Shown here: piece after piece, positions 1 to 12,431 of the stretch | Layout of the letters: each line of letters starts with the position of its first letter | Position numbering within the stretch: the first letter of the stretch is position 1 | Assembly: GCF_036850765.1 (NCBI RefSeq) | Contig: NC_089490.1 | Location: forward strand, 105,146,574-105,210,573 | Direction of reading: 5' to 3' | Length of the DNA: 64,000 nt | From: Saccopteryx bilineata | Taxonomy: Eukaryota; Chordata; Mammalia; Chiroptera; Emballonuridae | The notes under the pieces: model-generated | Seen by the model: the letters and a program-made list of their open reading frames with translations, nothing else | The model's database searches: none | What the model was told of the DNA's origin: nothing | Position numbers and translations under genes: made by a program

Positions 1-986
1 TGGAAGAGGTGAGGTACAGGATCAGACCATGGGTGTATACAGCAACATGGAGGGGAGTGTCCATGGGGTAGGGGGTCACCTAGGACTCCTGGGCCTCTAC
101 TGTTGATGAAGATAAACAGGAAGTTGGGAAAGAGGGAATTCATCTTCGTGATCTTAGAGCATGCTGGGTATTGGGACAAGTAAAACCAGGGGATTTACCT
201 GGAAAACCCAGAGCCCTGAGGCGGTGGTTCATGGTCTTGTGGGAGTCAGCTTTCTCAAACAGCTCACAGAGTCGTGTCAGCTCCGGGCAGGAGTCCGGGG
301 TGGCAGAGCCCTCCTGGCCAAAACCTGGTGCTCCACAAATAGTTTGGGAGGGAGTGGGGATTGGAGGGGAGGTTTTGCAGCTGGCCTTTTTGTTGACCTC
401 CTTCTCTGTTCAACTTAAACAGGTGTTCTTCCTGAAGCTTTCCATTCTGTCCCCTAAGGAACTTGCCTAGGCTCGCAGAGCCCTTCTGGCTGTTCCCCGG
501 GATGTCGGCTTTGAACTGCACTTTGCTTTGTTCATATCTTACCACTCTGCCCATCATCCACAGTTTATAAGCTCTTTGCAGACAAGGACAATGTTGTCTA
601 TCACTTTACACCTATTTCTTTCTAGCTGATGACCTTAATGTTTGCTGTGATGGGATCAGAGTTTAGCCTAAAGCTGGGAAGTGTCAAATAAGATCAGGAC
701 CTTTCTAGTTAACCCCCAGGTCTCAAGAAATTTCCCACATGGCAATTCTGGCCTGGGGACCTGCTCAGAGGAACCTGCCACCTTAGGATGTAAGGCTGGT
801 GGAGAAAGTAGCCCCTACTACTGTAGGGAATTGTAAGGCAAGTTCAGGAATAGGGCATATAATGCAAACTAGTCCGTCAGAGAGGAAGCAAAAAATAAAC
901 AATACAAAATCGCTTTGTGAATATTGACAAAGCTGGCAAGTTAAATGATCTGACTCCTCTCCCTCACCCCTTGGAAATTTTACCAG
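1..986 (+). other. STAB2: STAB2 intron, left edge
   Basis: No coding segment joining exon a was recognised and no repeat stands out. Several short open frames on both strands lack splice or coding support. Confidence 0.6.
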
Positions 987-1103
987 AAAAATGGCGGCTG
1001 TAGTGAATTTGCTATCTGCAATCACACTGGAGAAGAAAGGACCTGTACTTGCAAGCCAAACTACATCGGGGATGGGTTTACCTGCCGTGGCAACATCCAT
1101 CAG
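987..1103 (+). CDS. STAB2: STAB2 exon a: EGF-like repeat
   Basis: Encodes 39 residues starting KNGGCSEF, with the EGF-like pattern C-x-C and GDGFTC near the end. The acceptor is ttttaccag and the donor gtaagg, phase 0 at both ends. The next intron (1104-2602) holds a MIR fragment (about 1245-1410), a truncated SINE tail (about 1438-1517) and a hAT element (1650-1992). Confidence 0.93.
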
Positions 1104-2823
1104 GTAAGGCAAGGCATGCTTACAAAACTACAAAAATGTGGTAAATGCTGCTTCCCTCACTGTGCTAAGAATCCAGGTTCCTAAGGAACCGGTGATAATT
1201 CATTTGACCTGAAATATAGTGATTCAGATCAACAGTTCCAGAGTCAAAAACATCTGGGTTTGGATACAGCTCTGACAATTAGTAACGTGACTTTGGGCAG
1301 ATTATATCACTTCTCTATGCATCAGTTTTATCATCTGTAAAGGATAACACTGGTACCAGCCCCATCGGGTTGTTATAAGTATTAAACGAGATTACATGTG
1401 CAACAGGCACAGAGCACACAGTAACTTAAAGGAACAGCTAGGGAGCCGCAACGAAGAACTGACGCTTCTCATCTCTCTCCCTTCCTGTCTGTCTGTCCCT
1501 GTCTGTCCCTCTCTCTGACCATGATGCGGTTGCTGTTGGAGAGTGTGTGTATCTGCACCTAGCAGAGAGGATGAGGCCGCAGGGTATTTGTAGATTTCCA
1601 CCTATTATAAAGTGAACCTTTCGTTATTTGACTTACAGAGAGGCTAGAGCAGGGGTCCCCAAACTTTTTACACAGGGGGCCAGTTCACTGTCCCTCAGAC
1701 CATTGGAGGGATGGACTATAAAAAAATCTATGAACAAATCCCTATGCACACTGCACATATCTTATTTTAAAGTAAAAAAAAAAAAAAAAAAAAAAAACGG
1801 GAACAAATACAATATTTAAAATAAAGAACAAGTAAATTTAAATCAACAAACTGACCAGTATTTCAATGGGAACTATGCTCCTCTCACTGACCACCAATGA
1901 AAGAGGTGCCCCTTCCGGAAGTGCGGCGGGGGCCAGATAAATGGCCTCAGGGGGGCGCATGCGGCCCGCAGGCCGTAGTTTGGGGACCCCTGGGCTAGAG
2001 CATTCTAGCTGATCCAGAATCCATGTTAACAGGGAAACTCAACCTGCCACAAACCTATAACCCACTTTGAAAAAATATTTAAACTTTTAACACACAAAAA
2101 GAGATGCCAAGGACATACAGGCAGAGGAAAGACCATGTGAGGACACAGTAAGAAGGCTACGGGTTTCTGCAAACCAAGAAGGGAGGCCTCAGAAGAAACC
2201 ACACCTACTGACACCTTGATCTTGAACTTCCAGCCTCTAGAATTGTTGGGGGGAGGAGGGGGTTCCATTGTTGATTTAAAAAATAATAATAAAAAGAGAA
2301 GTATTTGAACTTTTAAAAGTACTCTTAAAACACAGATGCTTCTGGAAATGGCTAGGCCTTTCTCTAATAAATCAGATGGTGACTCCAAAAACGTTTTGGA
2401 GCTCAACAGTATGTCCACAGAGTCATTCCGAGCATCAGTTGCAAGCCTAGAGGTGGGCTTGAAAAAGGCTCATGGTGGCAGATTCCTGGTTGAAAGAATG
2501 GTGGATGCCCTTGATCTTGGAACAATTGTCCTGCAATAACCCTGGGTGGTTCTTGGACAGAATTCACAGGCATTGGGTGAACCTGCCTTCCTTTGTTTGC
2601 AGGAGCTTCCCAAGAACCCCAGAACTTCCCAGTACTTCTTTCAGCTGATGGTAAGAATATGTGTGTCTTTCTCACTTAAAGAGCTGGGTCTCGGGCCTGA
2701 CCTGTGGTGGCGCAGTGGATAAAGCATCGACCTGGAAATGCTGAGGTCGCCGGTTCAAAACCCTGGGCTTGCCTGGTCAAGGCACATATGGGAGTTGATG
2801 CTTCCAGCTCCTCCCCCCTGTCC

Positions 2824-2871
<48 letters not shown>

Positions 2872-2928
2872 TCTCTCTCTCCCTCTCTCTCTCCTCTCTA
2901 AAATGAATAAATAAATAAAAATTAAAAA

Positions 2929-2963
<35 letters not shown>

Positions 2964-5900
2964 GCTGGGTCTCTAGCCAGATACTAGATGAGGCTGTTGC
3001 CTGTGGAGGGGGTGAAGGTAGAATAAAGTCTGGAAAGCTGGGTGTCTGGAGTGGGCCCTGTGTTGGTCATTTGTGAACTTTTCAGGCTGCAGGTTGGCAG
3101 CACGGAAGAGTGAAAAATGTCACAGAGGCCCATTCTCCACATAAAAATGTGGTAGAAGAAGAAACTGCCACTATACCAGGGGGGGAAAAGACGCATTACT
3201 GGGACAACTGGTTAACCCTTTGGGTGAAAATATTACGTTAGAGCTTTCTGCACATCACACATCTGAATAAGTTCTAGATATATTAAGAATAAAAGATCAA
3301 AATCCAGAGAACAACATCATAAAATCTAGAAGAAAATATAACCATAGGATGTTAGTGTTGGCAACAAGACAATTAGAACAGTTAAGTAAATCATCTTATG
3401 ATTTATATTTGTGTTATTATCCCAATTATGAAAAATATTTACATAAGGAAGAGACGCTGGAAAGGAATGCCTAAAAATATCAGGGGTTACTTCTCAGTGG
3501 TAGGATTGTGGGTAATTATTTTCTTCTTTAGGCTGTATTTTCAAATCTTTAATTCAATAAGTATATGTGGTTTGAATCATCAGATAAAAATAAACATTAT
3601 TTTGGCCCTGGCCAGTTGGCTCAGCAGTAGAGCAGCGGCCCAGCATGTGGAAGTTCCGGGTTCGATTCCCGGCCAGGGCACACAGGAGAAGCGCCCATCT
3701 GCTTCTCCACCCCTCCCCCTCTCCTTCCTTTCTCTCTCTTCCCCTCCTGCAGTCAAGGCTCCATGGGAGCAAAGTTGGCCCAGGCTCTGAGGACGGCTCC
3801 TTGGCCAACACCTCAGGCACTAGAATGGCTCCGGCTACAGCAGAGCAATGGCCCAGATGGGCAGAGCATCACCCCCTGGTGGGCATGCCGGGTGGATCCT
3901 GGTCTGGAGCATGCAGGAGTCTGTCTGCCGCCCCCCCCCCCACTTCTCACTTTGGGAAAATACAAAAACAAGCAAACAAAAAAACATTATTTCAATGACA
4001 GCAAATCTGAATGAATTTGATCTGAGGTTCAATGAAGCACAGATCTCCCCATTCATATTCAACCCCCTCTCCTTTCCCATCTACCCTCTGCTCTTTGTTG
4101 GAGCCCCTTCCTGTATTATGTTAAGGATGTGGCACATGGCCCCCACCTTCCTTCCTGCAGGAGCATTCCATACGAGACCTGGTTGGTCCGGGCCCCTTCA
4201 CTGTTTTTGCACCTTTGTCTACAGCCTTTGATGAGGAACCTCAGGTAAGTGTGAAGCCTGGGCAGGTGGACGGCATCTGAAACTGGAACGCAGTCTTGCA
4301 GTGGCACCCCAGAACCAACAGTGGAATCATTTTGGGGCAGGAGGTTTAGGATCAGCTCGAGCTGACCAGCAAAGGAAGGGGCTGCCTCTCTGCACAGGGA
4401 GCCCTATCAGGGAAAGCCTTCAAGTGGATTTGGAGTGAGCAGTGGCCAGAGACACTCTATAGCAGTGGTCCCCAACCTTTTTTGGGCCACGGACCAGTTT
4501 AATGTCAGAAAATATTTTCATGGACCAGCCTTTAGGGTGGGACGTAAAAATGTATCACATGACCGAGACAAGCGTCAAGAGTGAGTCTTAGACGGATGTT
4601 ACAGAGGGAATCTGGTCATTTTTTAAAAATAAAACATTGTTCAGACTTAAATATAAATAAAATGGAAATAATGTAAGTTATTTATTCTTTCTCTGCGGAC
4701 TGGTACCAAATGGCCCACAGACCGGAACCAGTCTGTGGTCCCGGGGGTTGGGGGACCACTGCTCTATAGGACATTCCAGAATAGACCAGGAGGTTGGAAA
4801 AGATCAGCAATTCTTACAAGATCCAAACATCTCATAGCCAAAAAAAGAAAAAGAAAAAGAAATACCGGCTTATAAAGATTTAAATTCGGGTTTTGTTTTG
4901 TTTCCTTGCAGGATTTATCAGAACCTTTAATGTTCTGACAGTCACGGGGATTCTTCCTGCTGGGTTGCCCATGAATCTATTATAATGTAGCAAACCTATA
5001 TTGAGTGTATCTGACACTGTTTCTAGTGCCTGGTATAGATTAACCTATTTAGCCTTCATGACAGTCCTGTGAACTGAGTGCTCTGATTATGGCCATTTCT
5101 GGGTGAGGACCCTGAGAGAATAACTTTCCCAAGGTCCCCTGACTTCTCAGTGGTGGCACAAGGACTCAGACAGACCCCAGAGTCTGTGTTCCTGACCGCC
5201 GCACAGACTGCCTCTCTATGCACATATTTTGGACACTAACAAAGTGGGGACACAAAAGTAATTTTTGAAAAAACTTGACATTTGATGGGTTTTTTTAATC
5301 ATCAAAGAAGTTATAAAACAGTGAGAAGCGTGTGGGCTTTCTATTGTACCTACCTTACACTTAATCTGGTTTGCATTTTGATTCACAAATGAAGAAGCAT
5401 AATGATCTTACACATTGTAAAGGTTTAAGTCTGGCCCTGGGAAACTCCAAGAGGGGAAACAAATTCAGTGTCTCCCAGTAGCTGTCCCAAGAAATATTTC
5501 TGAGTAGCATTTCACAGGACTTGGGATCCTTGCCACATGTGCTATGAAATGCTGGACCAAAGGGGCTCCAAGTTCCCTTCCATGTGAGATTCTGCAACGG
5601 AAGCACTTTCTCCCTCTTGCCTGAACAGTCTCTGGCCTATCACTCTGACCACAAGCCAACGCTGACTCCCCAGGGCCCGGGTGGGGGAGCCGTGGGGAGT
5701 GCCAGGAGTATAGGGCCGTGAAAGGGAGAGTAGGAGAGAAGGCTCGTGGCTCCACAGGAACCCTCTGATCTTCTACTGCAGATTAAAGACTGGGACAAAC
5801 AAGGCCAAATGTCCCAGGTTCTCCGCTATCACGTGATTGCCTGCTACCAGCTGCTCCTGGAAAACCTGAAAGTGACCCCAAATGCTACTTCTCTCCAAGG

Positions 5901-8900
5901 GGAGTCAATTGTCTTCTCCATCTCTCAGGTAAGGGAGGCCCCTTCTGGAAGGTGCTCATTTTCCTTAGGCCTCTGTTCTCCTCTTCACCCTTAGAGTAGT
6001 ACCAGGAGTCATAAAAAGAATGACAACAATCAAAAACACATGTTGAGTGATTTCTGTATGCCAGGTCCTAAGTGTTTCATATGCACTAACTCATCTAATC
6101 CTCAAAATAATCCCATAATAGAGATACCATTATTTTCCTCAATTTATAAATTAGGAAACTGAGCTCAGAGGAGTTAAATAACTTGTCCAAGGTCACACAG
6201 TAAGTAAATAATAGAGCTGGAATTCAAACTCAAAGGCAAGGCAGTTTCCGGAGGTCATCAGAACTGCTTCCAGCAGTGTTGTTCAGAAGCTAGACAGGGA
6301 CAAAGCTTTTATCAAAGCCACTTGATCATGCTGGTCCACTCCCTCCCCACAGCACAGAAACCAGTCGTGGATCTAAGTCATTGCAAAGGGGTGGGTGTGT
6401 GCGGTGGGGCAGAAGGGGACAGCTGGTGACGTAGAACAGGTGAACAAGAAGCCAATTTTGATCTGTTTGTTATTTCATATTTAAGAATCACAGTGAAATG
6501 TTTTAGTTGATTATTTGCTATTAACTTCTCCAGGTGAAAAGTACCTTCTTGTCTCAATTTCCTTTTTATAACCATAATAAAAAAAAAATGTTCTAAACTT
6601 GGATCTTCAGATTTTGCCCACAGAGCTGTGTAAACGTTCACTTCTGTGACAATTTAACATGTTGATGAACATTCAGAAAGAAGTAATTTTGTGTCTATTT
6701 CTGCTTGTGCTCATTTTTTTTTCTTTTTTGGTTGATTTCAGGACACAGTGTTTATAAATAATAAAGCGAGGATTGTATCCAGTGATATCATCAGCTCAAA
6801 TGGTGTCATCCACATCATAGACAAACTGCTCTCTCCCCAAAACTTGTTTATCACCCCTAGAGATGCCTCTGGAAGGGTTCTGGTGGGTGAACTCACTGTC
6901 ACACTCTCAGCACAGAGTGACTTATAATCCTAATAATTTATTATCTCAGTTCAGATTTTGAGGCATCATTTTGAGACAGTTGAATTTTGCTGCTTCAATC
7001 TTGAACTATTAAAAGACTAGTAAATATTATTCTGAGTAAGAAGCAAATAATCCAGTCTATTTTTTTTAAGATTTTATTTATTTATTTGTGAGAGGAGAGA
7101 GAGAGAGAAGGGAGACACAAGGGGGGAGGAGCAGGAAGCATCAACTTCCATATGTGCCTTGACCCGGTAAGCCCAGGGTTTTGAACCAGCGACCTCAGCT
7201 TTCCAGGTTGACGCTTTATCCACTGTGCCACCACAGGTCAGACTAATTCAGTCTATTTTAAATAGATAAATGGATTTCATCAGTTTTCTTTAGTGTCCAC
7301 AATGGCAGGTGGTCTTGCATAGATTTGGAAGATGGAGAAATTACATAGGTGGATAGGAGATGAACGGATAGATAAATAGATATCACTGAAATTAGACCTG
7401 AAGTAAAACATCTTCTCAATTGACAGAAAAGACTATTTTAACTTTTGTTGCTATGATTCACACTGGCCAGGGTTCTTCATTGTAGACAACAGAATCCGCT
7501 ATACTTAAACAAAAAGGAGTGTCTCTTTTTTTTTTTTTTTTGTATTTTTCTGAAGCTGGAAACGGGGAGGCTGTCAGACAGACCCCCGCATGCGCCCGAC
7601 CGGGATCCACCCGGCACGCCCACCAGGGGGCGATGCTCTGCCCATCTGGGGCGTCGCTCTGTCGCGACCAGAGCCACTCTAGCACCTGAGGCAGAGGCCA
7701 AGGAGCCATCCCCAGCACCCGGGCCATCTTTTGCTCCAATGGAGCCTTGGCTGCGGGAGGGGAAGAGAGAGACAGAGAGGAAGGAGAGGGGGAGGGGTGG
7801 AGAAGCAGACGGGCGCTTCTCCTGTGTGCCCTTGCCGGGAATCGAACCCAGGACTTCCACACGCCAGGCCGATGCTCTACCACTGAGCCAACCGGCCAGG
7901 GCCAAAAGGAGTGTCTTAAGATATCATTGACAACCCCAGATCTAGAAAGCCAGAGAGCCTAATTCAGATGCCTCACAGCTGGGCACAGAGCAGCCCAGGG
8001 ACACCTGCAGAGGGAGAACTCCTGATTTCCCCACTGTAACAGCTGCCAGTGCCACCTGTCTCCAGCCTCACCACCTAGGACACAGGGGTCTAGAAACAGA
8101 TATCTACATCTTGTGATCTCCCTGCCAGCAGCCACCGCTACCTCCTGTTTTTCTTTCCACCAATAAGTCTTGCACAAGTGCTTCTCCTTAGAGGACCCTA
8201 TATTACATGGGGCTCTAGCTGCAAGGCAGTCTGGGAAATGCAGTGCTTAGCCTTCCAGCCTCTGTAATACAGAAAGTCAAGGGTAGACCCGAGCGGGGGT
8301 GGGTGCCAATGAGCTAATCCACGGTTCCTGCCATGTTATCGTCCCCTCACGGTATTCAGTTGAGTTTTTGTTAAAGTGCTTTGTGAACTGCATGAGGAAA
8401 GGTATCATTCCCATCCTTATTATCTTTGCAGCAAAACCTTACGACAGTGGCAATGAACCATGGCTACGTCAAATTTAGCAACTTAATACAGGTAAAAACT
8501 TAGAAGAAAAGTTACCTCAGGGGATAGAGGTTTAGTTTTTAGAGAGGTTTTGTTTGTTTCTGTTTTTTGTTGTTGGTTTGGTTTTTTATTCTTTTGTTTG
8601 CTTGGGGCACCAGCCAGCTGTTCTGGGATCCTTTGGAGGAAGTCCAGATTTTCTAGGGAACAAAGGCGTTCTCTGCCACTCTATCCCTAAAATGTTGTAT
8701 GATTTGTCAGCTGTACAGTGTACAATGGACAAGTTAGAAATCAAAGTCCATGCGGCTGGAACAAGGAGGGGACCCCCAGTGCCTTCAGTTCCTCACGACT
8801 GGGTTTTCCTGAGTATCTGACCAACCTGTTTCAGGATGCTGGTTTGCTGAGTGTCATCGCTGATCCGATCCACACTCCGGTCACCCTCTTCTGGCCCTCG

Positions 8901-11900
8901 GACCAAGCCCTCCAAGCCCTGCCCCCCGAACAGCAGGCTTTCCTGTTCAACCAAGACAACAAAGACAAGCTGAAGGAGTATTTAAAGTTCCATGTGATCC
9001 GAGATGCCAAGGTATTTTGTTTCCATGCAGAGCTGAGTGCAGGGAAGATGCAATCCAGGAAATCTATGTGTCCACCAGAGCCCTGAGCAGCCCCGGTCCC
9101 TCTGTGTCCTCTCACTGGCCGTCATTATTGGCCCCTGTGATATACCACCCCTCGTTCTGCTTCTCCAACCTGCCTTTTCTTTTTCTAACTTTCACCGACA
9201 CCTAACAGCAGCATTCCTGTCTGTCTAGCAGGTCAGCTTTCCCAGCTCTGTCATCCACATGATGGAGCAGCTGCCAACAGCTGTCCCCGCATCTCTCCAG
9301 ATGGACTCTTTCTCTCCCGATTCCAGAATTTCTAGGCAAAGAACTGATTCATTCAGCTGTGACCAGTTAATTAGTTGTTCATTCCTGAACCGCCTGCTGT
9401 GCTCAGGGAATCGAGACCCTGTAGGAACATGGCAGGTCTTGCTGAAACCCTGTCGCTCTGAGACCTTCAACAGGAGTCTCTTCAGGAGTGACTGTCTAAT
9501 CCAAAAATGCCAGATGTCTAAACTGTGGTTAACTCGTGGGATCTGCGTTAGTTTCCCAGGGTTGCCTTAACAAATTACCACACACTGGCTTGAAACAACA
9601 GTTATGAGGCTGGAAGTCTGAAATCAAGGTTGCTGACAAAGTTGTTTTTCCTCCGGACTCCAATGGAGACTCTGCCCCATGCTTCTCTCCACCTCTGGTG
9701 GGTACTGGAAGTCCTTGGCATCTCTTGGCTTGCAGCTGCATCCCTCCATTCTCTCTGCTCTGTTGTCGCAAAGCTGTCTTCTCCCTGAAAATCTCTGTGC
9801 CTTCACATGGCATTCTCTTTTCTCTTCTTATAACGACACCAGTCATATTGGATGAAAGGCCCACTCTACTCCAGTATGACTTCATCTTAGCTAATTACAT
9901 GTGCCATGATCTTATTTCTAAGTAGGGTCACATTAAAAAATAATGGGGGTCAGGACTCTAACTTTGGTGGGGGGAGGGACATAATTCAACCTAACAGCAC
10001 TTTGTGTCATTTCTCTAACCCACTCATCCTGTCATTGGCTTTATACACTAAGAGAGCATCTCCCATGGACTCCCACGCATACACGGGAGATGGAAGTGTG
10101 ACTGAACCCAGTCCAGATGGTGAAGACTTTACCTGCAGAAAGAATGTCCAAGCTCCTAGAGGGCCTGTGGCTATTCTTCCTTTTGATTATACTTACTGTC
10201 ATTGTAAAGGAAGAATTATTAGAACACTTGGAAAACCTTGTGTCTGAATTTGGTTTGTTGGCAAAGCTCCTTTGGGCCCCTCCCCAGCCCAGTGTGGGGT
10301 ATTTATGTGGCACCCTCGTTTCTGCAGGTGCTAGCAGTGGATCTCCCCAGATCTGCTACCTGGAAGACCCTGCAAGGTTCAGAGCTGAGTGTTCAGTGTG
10401 GAGCTGACAGTGACATCGTGAGTATTGATTGTCACACAGGTGGCGGTTGGGAACACATTATGTGCATTCCCCAACCACTGCCCATTCAAGGACAAGCTCT
10501 CTTCCTCACTGCCTTGAGAGGTATCTCCCCTGAGAGTAAGTGGATATGAGAAATCTGATGGATCCTGGCCCACCAAAGCCCTGGGGGCAGGTGTTAAGGA
10601 GCCCCCTTCCCCTCACATGTGTAGAGAGCAGCTCTTAGGTTTTTTTTAGCTAGCTGGTTAGTCACTCAGTTATTGGTGAGGCATTTATTTTCCAGAGTGA
10701 GACACCTCCCTGAAGCAGGAAAGTAGACTGTCACCGGTCCCGCCTTCCTGGCTCCACGGTGACCTTATCTCCAGCCCTTTCTTGGTGGTCAAAACCAGCT
10801 CTGGGCTGTAGCTTCTAAAGTCAGGCAACAGAGAGAAACTGCAATCTTCACCTTCCCTTACTAGTTCCTGAACAATTTTACCTTCCTGTAATTCCAAACA
10901 ATGAATAGATCTGATGGGATAATAGTAGATACATCCTATATCCTGTGTATAAAGGAAAACCCAAAATGACAGTGGCTTAAATATATAAGGTTTTATCTCT
11001 CTTATAAAAGAAATCAGGAGGTGGCCCTTCTAGAGCTAGTATGATGCCTCTTTTTGCTCTTCAGCACATGTTTAGAGCCTCAATCTTATCTCAAGGTCCA
11101 ACATAGCTGCTGGAGCTCCAGCCACCACGTCCACTTTCCAGGCAGTAGGAAGGAGAAAGGGCAAAAGGGAGGTAGTTCTCAACTGGCTTGATTCCCTTCA
11201 AGGAGCCTGCTGAGAAGTCCCATATAACTTCCTGTTCACAACTTAGGACCAGCCAGAATCTCTTTGGTGTTTGGATTGGAGTTGCATTGACTTTATAACT
11301 AAATATGAGGAATGTTAGCATCTTTACAATCCAGCTTGTGGAAAGTCACCCAAAGTACTTATACTTGAGATCGGTTGTACTGTCTCCATGGACCAAACCA
11401 GACACCTAGCAAAGAAGTATAAGAATGCCCACTGCTCATTCTGTGAGCTATTGCAGCTTTCAGAAATTTTACAATGTATTATTTAGTTTGGTCTTTATAA
11501 CAATCCTATGCAATGGAGTCATTAATCCCACTTACCTGATGAGGAAAATGAAACCTCAGAGATGTCTGCCGGCTTGCCCAGTCACACAGTGCATAAGTAG
11601 AAATGTGAGGATTTAGCCAGTTTTCCAGTGTTCTTCCCACTGAATCACACATGTCCATCCCATCAATAGATGCTGAAATCTATCTTACTTTCCATAGAAC
11701 TTTATAAAAACATGCTGCTTCCTGGGGGTAAAGATATACACATTTGCTGGGTGGACCTTAGCAAAGAAAAGTGCTAGCATTGTTGCAGCATAGAGTGAAA
11801 CACTGTGTCTAAAGCACAATTTTAATGCTTAATACACATGGGAAAAAAAAGAAGTTATTGTCACCGTTATAAAGGTAAAGCCCATCACTTGAATATCCTG

Positions 11901-12394
11901 GAAAGAAAGTTGTGTCAGGCACTATCCTGGGTGCTGGAACGAAATAAGATAACTGGGTTCCGGCATATGCTTGTCCCGAAGCACGGCCAGCTCACCCCGG
12001 CTCCATCCTGTTCCCCCTGCTGCCACTGCTGCTACTTGGGCAGAGACCGTGCTGCAGAGTGGCCACCAGTGTGGGCTCGGGGCTCTCCGCCTGCTGTGAG
12101 TGCCTGCACCACCACTTCCTGGCTGCGAGACCTTGGGCAAGTAACTTGCCTCAGTTTCCTCATCTGTAAATGGGAATGGTAGCAATGGTTCCTACACCTA
12201 ATGGGTTATTGTGAGGAATAAAATTTTGCACAGGTAAAGCACATAGAATCATTCTGGTCACATAATAATGTACATGCTGAGCATTTGAAATATATAAATC
12301 TATATCTCAGTTTTTTCTGAGTCTTGCACGTGATAACTCTCCAGAAGCAAAACTACATTATATGGCCTGGGAAGAAGAGGAGTCAGGAGTTTGA

Positions 12395-12431
<37 letters not shown>

